64,000 nt of DNA, from positions 1,812,183-1,876,182 of the forward strand of contig RPFO01000080.1 of the NCBI GenBank assembly GCA_009746045.1. Direction: 5' to 3'. Of this stretch, positions 9,720-21,540 are shown one piece after another (position 1 is the stretch's first letter; each line of letters begins with the position of its first letter). Below the pieces are notes generated by a model. It was not told where the DNA came from. It made no database searches and was given only the letters and a program-made list of their open reading frames with translations. The DNA is from Mesostigma viride. Its lineage: Eukaryota; Streptophyta; Mesostigmatophyceae; Mesostigmatales; Mesostigmataceae. Both the position numbers and the translations under genes were made by a program.

Positions 9720-10312
9720 CTGTGGCCTATCCGGGTGTCAATTTCGTCCTCGCAGTTGGGGAGAGTGCTGCCCAGTATCTTCAAGCGGTCCGGGTAGAGC
9801 ACAGCGGAGCTGTCCAGGTGTCGTTTTTCTTGGGGTCAAACCGCACGGATAGCCTATCAGACCTATATAATGCACTCCATTACATGTGTGACCAATGATA
9901 CAGAGCTCAAGCAAACGGCAGCTATATCGTGCAACTACATCAATGCATCGTAAGCCCCACTGACACTCCCGGCCAGTTAGGCTCGAAACACACGCCCTGA
10001 TCAAGCATGCTGTTTCCGGCCCTACCGTCTAGGTCATCTAGTCGCTCTACACGTAAGCCAGCCATAATTTCAATGCACAAGGCTACACATTTCCATCACC
10101 ATTCATTTTCATCATCCTGAACGACTCGAACACGCGGACAAGATAACGGTAGGCTCGAGCTACCATGGTCCGGATTGTCCCGATTTCCGGCCTGCGCTGG
10201 TTGTCTCCTTGATAAGCAACCAGAGACAGAGCCTCTGCCCATGCACTGTCCTGCAAACGGGTACGTAAACAAACATGTCGTTGAATGCCGAATGGCACTA
10301 AAGGAATGATGT
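9720..10312. other. No recognised gene
   Basis: Only short overlapping ORFs. No splice-bounded exon or repeat copy recognised. Confidence 0.4.
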
Positions 10313-10437
10313 ATATCCCCCAGATGTGGGATGTCTCATTTAGCATCCCCCAAATGTGGGTTGTCTCATTTAGTATCCCCCAAATGTGGGGTGTCTCATT
10401 TAGTATCCCCCAAATGTGGGTTGTCTCATTTAGTATC
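10313..10437 (+). repeat. 32-bp tandem repeat, about 4 units
   Basis: The unit contains CCCCAAATGTGGG (a 13-nt inverted repeat) plus TTGTCTCATTTAGTAT. The array is interrupted by the foldback element at 10438 and a last partial unit resumes at 11060, so the foldback inserted into the array. Confidence 0.9.
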
Positions 10438-11059
10438 AGTTATATACAACGATTCCTGACGGAATCGGTACTAAGCGCTTAGTCTCGATTCCGCAGGAAT
10501 CGATGTATATAACTAAAACTTTTGCTTGCGCCGGCAAGGCTAAGGCCGATACTAGTCGGGTCATCGAATTGGCTATACGATTATCGAAGTTGCCTATTCG
10601 ACCATCGAACTTTCCTATTCGATTATCGAATTTTCCTTATTCGATTGTCAAAATTTCCTATTCGACGGGGGGTCAGAGGCCAGCGGCCTATCATACTCGG
10701 TGCCCAGCGAGCCACCGAACTAGGCCTAGTCGATTATAGCGAGACATCGCGTGGAAATTAGCCGATTTCGGGGACTTAGCCGATTTTCGGAGCGACGTCG
10801 AACAACACAAATGATTAGCCGGTTGAGCACATCATATCAGTCGAATAGCTAGCGCTAGCACTCCGCCTATTCAGCGGAGAGCACTTGCCTTTTTTCGATT
10901 AACATATATTCGATAATCGAATAGCCAATTCGATGACCCGACTAGTATCGGCCTTAGCCTTGCCGGCGCAAGCAAAAGTTTTAGTTATATACAACGATTC
11001 CTGATGGAATCGGTACTAAGCGCTTAGTCTCGATTCCGCAGGAATCGATGTATATAACT
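10438..11059. mobile_element. 622-bp foldback element with 5-bp GTATC target duplication
   Basis: Terminal blocks 10438-10511 and 10986-11059 are each near-palindromic (starting AGTTATATAC, ending GTATATAACT) and match one another. Inside them 10514-10587 and 10910-10981 are inverted copies. GTATC flanks both sides (10433-10437 and 11060-11064), and the uninterrupted 32-bp repeat units show the empty site with one GTATC. The interior is rich in ATTCGATTATCGAA words. No coding capacity; non-autonomous. Confidence 0.85.
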
Positions 11060-11064
11060 GTATC

Positions 11065-12027
11065 CCCCAAAGAACCCCCACATATTGTGCAATATTTAAC
11101 AACTAGGACAGCCGGCAACATAGGTTGATACCACTGTAATAGCCGGCATATGCATGGCAGAATGATGCAAGATGTACATACGGTTTCAACAAACAATGCG
11201 ACACACACCACGCATTTCCCACGCAAACAACATGCAAAATCGTTGCCGTACCTGGCCCGGTCATTTACCGCGCGGCTGAGGCCCGCCGGATTCCATACAG
11301 ATCACGCACAGTGTTACTACAGGCAGAGGCGGCCACCGCCTCACAGTCCATTTGTCCGCTATATTGAGCGTGGCCAGATATTGAGTCCCCAATATTGCCA
11401 GAAGACACTCCAGCCTTCCCCAGCCCAAAATGAATGGTCGGGCTGCCAGAAAATGCTGACAGAAGAGAGAAACGCGAAATGGCAAAGTCAACAACTTGCC
11501 CAAAAGCAACGACAAAGACAGCAGTATCTTGCAATGCGTGCTTTCTCCGATATTAATATCAAGGCTGGCCAGTGTCGATGGAGGGCATGACGCATCAAAT
11601 TTCAGGTAGAAACTAGGAGCAATTCTAGGAGGCGGAACCCAAAATAACCGCAAAAACAGCACGCCGGCAGCCATATCTCGGTGCGCTCGTGCGAGTGAAA
11701 ACTTCCCGACAAAGCTACAACAGTACGCGGCGATATGGATGCGATAGCTGCATATATAATCACCCAGTGTTTCTGCTAAGGGTTTTTGGGCTGCGGTCGC
11801 GTGTGACCACGGATCCCAAAACCCTGCGGTCAATGTGACCTCAGCCACCAAAATCCCGCGGTCGCACCTTTCAACATAGCTTTGTTGCAAGCAAGATGTG
11901 TTATACACTCCATTGAGTGCTTAGCCTAGGTCGGCTTTGTATTGGGGAATGGGGGGGGGGGGGGGGGTTGCTATACCATTATATAGGCATTGTTAGGTGG
12001 GACGTGGATTAATAATGGCAGGCACTG
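11065..12027. other. No recognised gene; G-run and GC-rich array
   Basis: Long shadow ORFs on both strands at about 11.15-11.9 kb show no family features. About 11771-11880 holds GCGGTC/CCACCAAAATCCCGC words that recur in opposite orientation at 15548-15697. A run of about 18 G lies at 11949-11966. Confidence 0.4.
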
Positions 12028-13738
12028 TTAACCCCTAAATGGTCTGGCTGCCGATTTTCCGCCTAAAACTGAGTTACAGCCGACACGTCGGCCCCTTCTC
12101 GGGGGACCAAATGCCGCGAAAACTATTGAGAATTAGGAAAAGTTTAGCTGAGAAGATCGAAAGTTTATAATTTTCCTCACAGCATGGTACTAGGGTTTGC
12201 ATACTTCTGACAAAGTTATAGAGGTGTTCTGGTCGGTCAAAGTACAAGGGGTCAGGGTACTTTTTCGCGTACAACGTGCATTCCGGAAAACGACGACCTG
12301 GCCATGGCGGCTTGCGCCCACGCATGGCATTTACGTTTTCGTTCGAATTTTCTGACCAAACTCAGGAAATTGATTTTATACGTCCTAAAGATGATACAGG
12401 CCAATTTTTGGTTCGCGGAAATGCCATTTGATAGGTGTCGGCAGCGTTCTTGCTGGAAAAAACTGCGATCAGGCCGGACGATAGAAACGTTGACAGCAAT
12501 ACCTTTCCGGCGTATTTTAAAGGATATATTGGTTTCTTTGTACTTGTTATGATACATAGTAGTCGTAAACGTGCAAGGGTGGCCAGAAATCGCCGAATCC
12601 AGCGACCATGCTGCACAACTTTGGTGTGCCGAAATGCGCAATTTTGCGGCCACCGCCTGGGCCAAGGTAATGCCATCCATGCCTGGTAAAGCTTAATCAT
12701 CGTTTTCCTATCGATGTTTGACGTTTATATATACGTTCTAGCTTGTGTAGCACATTCTTTCTTTATTATTCATGCTCTTTCTTGACCCTGGCCTGGCCCC
12801 TTTCTAAAACAGCCTTCTTAGATGCTTCCATCAGTCAGTTGACCTGCCACAGGGTGATTGTCAGTGATAAGTTTTAGAGGCTGCATGGGTTTGAATACCT
12901 CCACATATGTTTGTTATACATTTCCCACACACATATTGCATGAGTGTGAGGCAGTTGGCTGGTCTCTGTGGCATCATCAAGCATGTAACCGGTGAGTAGA
13001 AGCTTCCCATTGTCAGCATGTGCCACCAGGTGTGCTGGCCATCACCTGGCAAGCTATAGCAGCTTAGGCCTAGTTTATCCTTGCTAGGGCAAGCTGAAAT
13101 AGGCTTAAAATCACTAGTTTGTTGGTGGCTGCCTCCTAGAATGCATGCCTTGCGTAGGGTATCCGTACCTCGTTACCTACGTGCATGGACAAGGTGGCAC
13201 CTGCACATAGGTGCCATGTAAGGGCAGTGTGATGATGCAGTTATGTTTCCCCATCATTGTGGAAGGGAAATGTATTGTGTGGCATGGTTGGGGGCCATAT
13301 TAGTAGGTATTAGTAGGTAGTATGCCCACTCCTACCCCCTTGGTTGCTTTTTACCAACGGTACCCCTATGGGCTGTACTGGGTGTAACTGCTGGTATACC
13401 CACCCAAATGATGACCCCAATGGCTCAAACTGGTCAGCAACTAATTTTTTATCATCCCTGAAGTGGTAGGTGCCTAGCTCTTACAACATAATTCAAAATG
13501 CACATTCTACCAAAAATGAAAACGCTCGTCTTGACCCCCCTGACTTTGACGGCAGTTATACATGGCCTAACCTGCATATATGTGAGGTTGTGATATACCA
13601 ACCCGAAGGGCAACTCATGGACATGCTTGGCCCCCAAGGACAGCCATTGGATATGGGTGGGTTGGATGGCATCTGGTTTGCAAAATTGTGAAGTTACAGC
13701 CGATGCATCGGCAGTATTTCTGCCCATTTAGGGGTTAA
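12028..13738 (+). mobile_element. Non-autonomous piggyBac-like element, family 1 copy 1
   Basis: TTAA at both ends followed by CCCCTAAATGG, with the inverted match CCATTTAGGGG at the right. 1.7 kb with no transposase. Its interior is shared by four other copies in the window (25034-26731 inverted, 39104-40800, 44590-49276, 58988-59739). Short palindromes GCCGACACGTCGGC and GCCGATGCATCGGC sit just inside the left and right ends and could be transposase-binding sites. A TTAA duplication with short terminal inverted repeats is diagnostic of the piggyBac superfamily. Confidence 0.9.
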
Positions 13739-13784
13739 GGCAAATATTATGCCTCACCGGCTTATGGCCTTACAGCCCTTATTA

Positions 13785-13872
13785 CTATTCTGATTTGGCA
13801 CGCCGCAAAGGTGAAAACCATTTGCGTTCAGTGCCGGTCCGCGGAAAACGCGATCTGCAAATGAATCCAGGC
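13785..13872 (-). repeat. Inverted repeat arm (pair with 9632-9719)
   Basis: Reverse complement of 9632-9719, lying 47 bp outside the right end of the piggyBac at 12028-13738. Confidence 0.75.
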
Positions 13873-16021
13873 CGGAATTGATCTTATTACTATAGTTACA
13901 GCCTTCACTCCCTTCAGAAGGCACAGTGGCGATATCCAATGTGCACGATAGGATTGAGGACTGTCAAACCATTAAATTAACAGCTAGAGACAATAGTAAA
14001 TTTAGATTACGCCGTAACAAGTGATGAAGTGAAGTCACACATGCCACATGGGCCAAAACTCGAGGGCGTGGCCAAGTGGCCATTGGCCGGGCAACTGGCA
14101 AGTGCTATGTAGGTTTACTAGGTTGAAAACGGCGATGCTTTCCATGACCTGAATTCCGAGCAATATCGTCAGAATGCGGACGTGAGTGTCAGAGACGACC
14201 CAGAGCTTGACCCGCTATTCTTCTCGTGAGATTCAGAATTGCGGCTAGCTTTGACATTACTCAGATTCCCAGGCGGCGGTAGATGCCCTGACGATGGTGT
14301 CGGATCAGGCACTGCTTCCGGCATGGCATCGCCAGGGAGGCTGCGGCCAGCTTTACCAGACGAATGAGAGGATCGAGATGGTGATCGTGGCTCAGACAAA
14401 TACCGTGGCCGAGAAAGTGGACGTTCTGGCATGAGCCACGCTAATATACCTTTAGGTCTGCCTGCGGCGGACGCTCCTGCACTAGACTCTTTCCTATTGT
14501 TGCTGGCCGGGCATTTTAAATGTTCCGTTAGCCGACAGGTTCGCATTTCACGCCAAGGCAGGCAAAATCCCCCAAAGCAGGGCTAGCCGCTATCGGCTCT
14601 AAATTTTCTATGCGTTTCCACTGATAATATTAAATACTAAGTTTTATCCAGCAACAAAACCTAGCATCATGTCTACGAAATCGTCAGCCATACTGGCTTT
14701 GCCGCACCGTCGACCGTGCAGCAGCTACAATACTTCATCGCAGCACGTTGAGGTGCAGGCTCTACAGTAGACTCTAGGTAGGTATGGCTGAGACTTGAGC
14801 CAGGTTGGCAACGTCGGCACCAATCTATTAGGCAGCCCTCGGAACGCGGATACTAGTCACTAGAAAATATCTGATTTCAGCAATAAACCAAGGAAGGCGG
14901 AATTTTGTTCAGTCAACTCTCTGTACTTGGGAATTTTGGTTCTGACAATTTCAGCACAACCCTCGAAGTTACAACTGACCGGCCAATGGGCACACTAAAT
15001 TGAGTGCTACCCGCAGCCAGAAGTGACCACGGTCACAAGACTATTTGAAACAGTTGGCTCCGTAAGCGGAACCGCCCACACTATTTGAAACAGTTGGCGG
15101 CGGACCGGTCTACTCGTGGTAGACCCGGTCACGTAGATCGACCCCGAATAAAACTTTAAGTAGCGCAATCGATAGATCTCGCCGAGAGGATTTCAGATCA
15201 TACCTTAGGTACATAATAGTACATTACGGTAAAGTGTGATTACGGTTACAAAACTGGTGAAAATGGCTCTGACGTCAATCATTGACGCCAACCAAGCCGT
15301 AAGTAAAGAATGGGTAGTTGGACAGGGGGGCATGAGGGGGGGTCCAATCTCAAGTATAAGTAGCGCAATCGATAGAGCTCGATGAGAGCATTCAGGATCA
15401 GCCTCTAAAGTGCCCAAAGATGTCCGATTTCGGGAATTACGGGTCAAAACCAAACGTCATCTAAGCTAAAAGTTAAATAATTTTCCGAAAAGTGCATTTT
15501 CGGCTGTAGTAGACCGGTCCGCCGCCAACTGTTTCATTTGTAGGCCTGTGGTCGCGGCCACCAAAATCCCGCGGCCACATGTGATCGCGGCCACCGAAAT
15601 GCGGCGGCCACGTGTGACCGCGGGCCCCAAAATCCGGCGGCCGGCGGCCACATGTGGCCGCGCGCGGCCCGCTAGCAGAAACACTGTTAAATCACCCATG
15701 GGCCATGGGGCAAGAATCACATCAAAACAACATCACATTGAAAAAAAAAGGTAAAAGTTAAGAAGAGTAAAAAATTTTGCCCCTAATGGCTGGCCGCATT
15801 TCCTCTGGCTTGCTTTTCCCTGTAGTTAGTAAATGAAGACACCGACTATGTATAATGCTTGAGGACACTGTGAGCAATGAGCAATGAAGTGCTTGGTTCA
15901 TTAGAAAATAGGTTTACCCTTTATCAACGTTCCTCTCACTGGCTGCGCCGCCAGTGACCATTGGGTGCAGACCGTTGGCCCGAGGCCGCACGATGACAGG
16001 TCGCAGTCTAGTCACTGCATC
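13873..16021. other. No confirmed gene; inverted repeats and GC-rich array
   Basis: A Ser/Pro-rich minus ORF (14169-14546) has no recognisable domain. An inverted repeat of about 30 bp (arms 15083-15114 and 15508-15535, core CGGCGGACCGGTCTACT) encloses two direct copies of AAGTAGCGCAATCGATAGA (about 15161 and 15358), possibly a small foldback element. 15548-15670 is an imperfect array of about 33-bp GCGGCCACA/CCAAAATCC units. Confidence 0.5.
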
Positions 16022-16307
16022 GTGTGATCACAGATCAATGCACGCTGCAGTACGGTCCCTATCTAGGATACTCTAGTACCGTCCAATGACAGGACACTAC
16101 GTATACTGGGTACTGACATCTGTCACGTACCCCAGTACCCAAAGTACCTATCTAGGGAAACGTATGCGACTCGACTCGCATTCCTATCTGTATAGCCCAC
16201 GTGGTATTTATATTCACATACCAACGTAGGTTTACAAGGCTTATTCATACGTTGTATTCACAATGCCTTTGAGACTTAGTCTACAGCAAAGCATGGAGAC
16301 TAACTCC
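16022..16307. repeat. LTR-like direct repeat, copy 1
   Basis: 286 bp almost identical to 20906-21195 apart from a 4-bp insertion in the latter. It is rich in small inverted repeats (TACGGT...ACCGTC, GTACTGGGTAC...GTACCCCAGTAC). A more diverged relative lies at about 16790-16985. The pair could be LTRs of a decayed Copia element on the minus strand, because a Copia RNase H lies between them. But the edges lack clean TG...CA and no primer-binding site is visible. Confidence 0.6.
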
Positions 16308-17345
16308 AATATTGTTTTATTATTTATTTCTTAATGCAGGTCTGCACCCCCAACATTATTGTTATTGTTTTTAAGTTGATTAGGGGTACAAACGAGACAT
16401 GGCTGGTTGAGCCAGGTTGGTTACAGCTGGCTGTTCTGGCCAGGGGTTAAATTGCACATTAAATAAGGTGTACCCAGCTGGCTGGTTTGGCCAGTTATTG
16501 GAGCACACATTAAGTAAGTGTATACAAAGCTTGTGTCCTCAAGCTGCAAATGGATACAAATCTGACCTAGCCAGCACTCACAGTTATGGACACACCGAGC
16601 GGGGAATGCTTGGGCAGTGCCAAATGGCGTGTGTGTGAACGACGAGACACCTTGGCATTAGGATAGAATGGCACATATACTGCTGGTCAGCCGTCAATTG
16701 CGGCTGACCAGACTTTGCGTAAGTTAAGCCTAACTAACTTACTGATCCTGGACGGACTAGCCTATCAGTTACAACCTGATCTAGTCAGTCCTAACATGAC
16801 AACTACAGTCCCGGTACTGAGGTACCGGCTCATCACATACTGAGTCTAGCCACGTGTCCATGCCACGACTGCTCTAGTCCAGCACCGTCCCAGTACCCAA
16901 TTGGGCGCCGGCGGTGCTGGCACGTGTCCACTTAGGCTACAGGCGGGAGACTTAGACTAACTCCCACTTTAAGTTTTCTTTGGGTTTCAACAGAAACACA
17001 TATAGCCATCAAATGGACGCAGCCATTCCCAATGCCTTAGAAAAACTGTCAGATAACCTACTAGGACCCAAAGGTCACCTCACACATGTACAAGAGATGC
17101 ATTAAAAAGGCCCCATGTCTCAAGCATGGTTTCTTAACTGAGTGAGATGGGTGCTCAAGGCCCCAGCATGTCATGGTCATCCAAACAGGTGTCCCAAAAA
17201 ATTTATTCAATAAATGACACATTCATCATGTCCCAACTTTCTAGACCAGTGCTTCTCACTGTCAGAAAACTACCCAGCTGCCACTGCAGCCTTTCAGCTG
17301 CAGTATTAGGCAGGGGGTCATGGGCTAACATGTACAATGTGCCAG
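16308..17345. other. Decayed retroelement flank
   Basis: Contains a diverged copy of the LTR-like repeat (about 16790-16985, sharing the GAGACTTAG...GACTAACTCC end) and a repeated CAGCTGGCTGTTCTGGCCAG/GCTGGTTTGGCCAG segment. No intact ORF. Confidence 0.4.
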
Positions 17346-17867
17346 TCACTTCAGACTGTAACCAGGGTTCATCAACCCATACAAGACCTGGTATTGTGGT
17401 CCTGCTGCTTGTGGCACCTTGGTCAGTGCATCTGCAGCATTGTCTTTGTCCCTGACGTGGGCTTTAGACTCCAGGTACTTGCATTCCTGTTTTAGCACAA
17501 TCCAATCCAGGTCCGAGTGTACAGCCAATGGATTGGCAAGGAAAAAAATGATAGATTGAGAGTCAGTCAGCAAATGTGCTTTCACTCCTGCAGAGCTACC
17601 AGCCTGGTGTTGAAGCCAGACCAGCAAGTGATTGAGATACCTTGCATGCAAGACAGAAGATACCACAGCCCTGCATTCAGCTACATTGCTACTCACAGCT
17701 TTCCTCTTGTGCAATCTACTGAACCAGGAGACTAGTGACTTCTTCCCACCTTGGTTATGAAGGAAAAACAATCCAGCCTCTCTGGCTTGAACCTTGGTCC
17801 AGCCTCTCTGGCTGGACTGCAATCGGCATAGCCAGCGCAAGGTGATGCAAGGGCAGGCAAACTTCAA
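17346..17867 (-). pseudogene. Copia-type RNase H fragment
   Basis: 173 codons on the minus strand with the Ty1/Copia RNase H signature: a W-F-S-R...K-AVSSNVAECRAV segment (KQ..V..SS.EAEY in family members), a LLTDSQSIIFFLANP block with the catalytic Asp, and the C-terminal DNAADALTK (Q.AD.LTK). The upstream reverse transcriptase and integrase are absent, replaced by a minisatellite and low-complexity DNA. This is a relic of an LTR retrotransposon, not a functional gene. It ends in an ordinary stop at 17346. Confidence 0.75.
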
Positions 17868-18399
17868 TTCGTTACATCGTGCGCCTGCGGCATATTTAAG
17901 AAAGCGGCTGCAAGCGCACCTTGCTGAGCCAGGTACACAATGTCTTCAGTCAGCGACCGCGTATGCATGCCACGTTTAGTCGCATCGAGTCGCGTAGACA
18001 ATTCGTTCCGGATTAAATTGTTCACCGTTCAATTGCTCAGCGCTGCCTGAATGCAGCGCGCTTTATTACTGATTCTGTCCTCTTTGCATGCATTGCAGTG
18101 GATTGTATGTTATTTTCACGTTGTCCATCTTTCCACTCGCTTTCATTGTTTACCAGATACCAAAAGTCTCCCACGAGGTAGGCGACACTTCAATCTCGCT
18201 TATTTTACACCTGGCACACCTGGGCTTCTCTGTATGTGCCGATGCCCATCGTAAGTTGTTGAACGTTTTTTGCCCTCCATGGTTTCCAATTTTACTAGGA
18301 GTTCTTAGGAGCTCTCTCTCCATTGACTTCTCTGTCTCTTTTGCTTTGGCCATGCCATGTTAGGGTAATGTCTTCCTTGCTGCCATGCTAGCGGGCCCA

Positions 18400-19660
18400 C
18401 ATGCTTGTTCCTTGTCAAAGTAGGGAGGCTCGCGGGGTAGGTGGCTGGTCATGCTTGTACCTTATCAAGGGAGGGGCCCACGTAGGGTAGGTTGGTGGGC
18501 ATGCGTGTACCTTGTCAAGGGAGGGATTCACGTATGGTAGGTGGGTGCACGAGCTTGGTCCTTGTCAAGAGGCACATACGTAGGGTAGGTGAGTGCACGT
18601 GCTTGTTACTGGTCAGGGGAGGCATGGATGTGGGGTAGGCATGTGCACGTGCTTATTCCTTGTCAAGGGAGGGACGCACGTAGTGTAGGTGAGTTCATGT
18701 GCTTGTTCCTTGTCAAAGGAGGGGTGCACACAGGGTGGGTGGGTGCACGTGCTCGTTCCTTGTCAAGGGAGGCATGCATGTGGGGTAGGCATGTGCACGT
18801 GCTTGTTTCATGTCAAGGGAGGGATGCAGGTAGGGTAGGTGGGTGGGCTTGCTTGTTCCTTGTCAAGGGAGGGATGCACGTGCGGTAGATGAGTGCACAT
18901 GCTTGTTCCTTGTCAAAGGAGGGGGGCATGTGGAGTAGGAATGTGCACATGGTTGTTCCATGTCAAGGGAGGGATGCAGGTAGGGTAGGTGGGTGGGCAT
19001 GCTTGTACCTTATCAAGGGAGGGGCGGACATCGGGTAGGTGGGTGCACGTGCTTGGTCCTTGCCAAGGGAGGGATTCACGTACGGTAGGTGAGTGCACAT
19101 GCTTGTTCCTTGTCGAAGGAGGGGGGCACTTAGGGTAGGTGGGTGCACGTGCTTGTTGCTTGTCAAGAGGCACGTACATAGGGTTGGTGGGTGCACGTGC
19201 TTGTTCCATGTCACAGGAGGGATGCACGTAGGGTAGGTGGGTGCACGTGCTTGTTACTGGTCAGGGGAGGCATGGATGTGGGGTAGGCATGTGCACGTGC
19301 CTATTCCTTGTCAAGGGAGGGACGCGCGTAGTGTAGGTGAGTTCACGTGCTTGTTCCTTGTCAAAGGAGGGGTGCACACAGGGTGGGTGGGTGCACGTGC
19401 TCGTTCGATTCTTGTCAAGGGAGGCATGCATGTGGGGTAGGCACGTGCACGTGCTTGTTCCTTGTCAAAGGAGGGGTGCACATAGGGTAGGTGGGTGCAC
19501 GTGCCCGTTCGATTCTTGTCAAGGGAGGCATGCATGTGGGGTGGGGCATGTGCACGTGCTTGTTCCTTGTCAAGGGAGGGACACAACAGGGTATGTGGGT
19601 GGTTTTGCTGGTTCCTCGCCATGGGAGGGACGTAATAGGGTAGGTGAGTGCACGCATCAT
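18400..19660. repeat. Minisatellite of about 60-bp units with higher-order repeat
   Basis: About 20 units of the form GGTGGGTGCACGTGC...TTGTTCCTTGTCAAGGGAGGGATGCACGTAGGGTA. A block of several units at about 18585-18775 recurs at about 19226-19405, so variants repeat with a period of about 645 bp. That indicates segmental expansion within the array. Open frames on both strands (cysteine- or proline-rich) are by-products. Confidence 0.92.
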
Positions 19661-20384
19661 TTTTTTCCTTATTCTCAGCCCATCAACTAGAACTTTCAGC
19701 TGCCAGTCCTCACTACTCTACGACCGTAACTGCATTCGGGTTCATGTTAAATACGTTGCGTTTTTCTTGGACGGCATGGAAGATGCTGTCATTTTCAAGA
19801 GAGGGATGCACGTACGTATTGGTGGTGGTGCACGCATCGTCCCTTTTCTTACTAGTTGCCTGTGTACTAGAAATTTCAACTGCTATTCCTCGCTACCGTA
19901 TGGCCGTAACTGCATTCGGGGCATTTTGCGTTTTCTATGAGTGCGTGACAGTTGCTGTCTTACTTGGACAAAGGCGGAATGAACTGCAGGCAATCCGGAA
20001 TGATTAAGACGGGAAGTTGGTCAACTCGCACCAAAAGCGGAGCCGCCATATGGACGGCGGTACCTTTCAAATCAACATGGGCGATTACCCCTGGCCGAGC
20101 GGACTTGAGGGTGACAACAGCTTCAAGACGCCACCCTCATCGGCCAAGGTTCTACTGCCGTAACGGCTTGATTTATTACCTAAGATGTTCCGTGAACTTC
20201 ATGTGCGTCATCTCCACGATTTCATCATGAAGCCCACGTTGACAACATCGGATGGAAGTGATTCGTGCAATTGATTATTAATGACTTCTTAAACATTTTA
20301 ATGAAATGCCTAATTCAAAAATGCATCTTGAAAAGCAACATATCATGCAAGCCACTCACCATAGCCGGGGTCAATGCATTTTAG
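19661..20384. other. No recognised gene; short local duplication
   Basis: The array edge is followed by two similar about 170-bp segments (about 19650-19760 and 19845-19930; shared GCACGCATC, CGCTACC..CCGTAACTGCATTCGGG). Nothing else recognised. Confidence 0.4.
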
Positions 20385-20900
20385 AATTCGGGGCCATAAC
20401 CCGGACAGGCTGCGTTGTAGGCATGGGTTACTATTATTACTGGGGCATAACCGGCCCCGTAACCACCGCAGTAGCCAGGGTTAACTACTGGGCCGTAACT
20501 ACTGCAGGTTACGGGACGGTTGACGGACCCGTAACCAGGCCAGTAGCCAGGCCCGGTTATCAGAACTGGTCCCGTAACCATGCCGGTAACCCATCCCGGT
20601 TCTCAGAACTGGTCCCGTAACCATGCCAGTTTACCGCCCGGTAACTTCTACTTGGGCCGTAACCATGACCGTAACCCAGATAGGTTACGGGCATGGTTAC
20701 GGCTCCGGTAAAAGTTACCGCCCAGTAAACGTTCCGGTAACTATTACCGCCCGGTAACCATTACCGGCCGGTATTTAGTCTGTCGCGTTTAAGGTTACCG
20801 GCCGGTAACCTGGCCGGTAACCTGAAACGTACATGGTTACTGGCCAGTAACCGCCCCGGTAACCTCAACCGGGGCGTTTACGCCCCGTAAAATTAACTCC
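20385..20900. repeat. Irregular GGTTACCGG/CCGGTAACC word array
   Basis: Over 500 bp in which the palindromic word GGTTACC or GGTAACC and its halves recur dozens of times in both orientations at irregular spacing. There is no fixed tandem period. Ends against the LTR-like repeat copy 2. Confidence 0.85.
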
Positions 20901-20905
20901 TAGTG

Positions 20906-21195
20906 GTGTGATCACAGATCAATGCACGCTGCAGTACGGTCCCTATCTAGGATACTCTAGTACCGTCCAATGACAGGACACTACGTATACTGGGTACTGA
21001 TGTCCATCTGTCACGTACCCCAGTACCCAAAGTACCTATCTAGGGAAACGTATGCGACTCGACTAGCATTCCTATCTGTATAGCCCACGTGGTATTTATA
21101 TTCACATACCAACGTAGGTTTACAAGGCTTATTCATACGTTGTATTCACAATGCCTTTGAGACTTAGTCTACAGCAAAGCATGGAGACTAACTCC
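20906..21195. repeat. LTR-like direct repeat, copy 2
   Basis: 290-bp copy of 16022-16307. The 4-bp difference at about 21001 turns GACATC into GATGTCCATC and so forms a small hairpin. Confidence 0.6.
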
Positions 21196-21540
21196 TGTCC
21201 CGAGGCTCTAGTGTCTCGAGGTCGAGACGTCGAGACCCGATACTCGAGACCGAGAGGCGGAAACCCGAGGAAAGCAAAATGCCAATACGCATGTCAGGTG
21301 CACGTGACAACTGGGACTGGTGGTCGATAATCAGACAGATTCGCCCGGTGGATGCTCCGCGTTTAGGGGCCGGGGGTGCAAAACCTCTCTATTCACTCGG
21401 CACTCGACACTCGACGCTCGACGCTCGACGCTCGACGCTCGACGCTCGACGCTCGACAGATCGGCATCGCCCGGAGCTTTCGGGAAAATGGGTATATTTT
21501 TATTAGCCAATCATGGACCAAAGAGGTGAGAGGGGAAATG
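21196..21540. repeat. TCGAGAC-word block and 7-bp tandem repeat
   Basis: 21196-21270 is dense in TCGAG/CTCGA words. 21405-21462 is a tandem array of the 7-mer CGCTCGA. The array lies upstream of the LINE fragment. Confidence 0.75.

Noticed and set aside
11261-11908. 215-codon minus-strand ORF
   Set aside because: No family features, overlapped by an unrelated plus ORF, and includes part of a GC-rich repeat array.
18589-19690. Cys- and Pro-rich ORFs on both strands
   Set aside because: By-products of the minisatellite.
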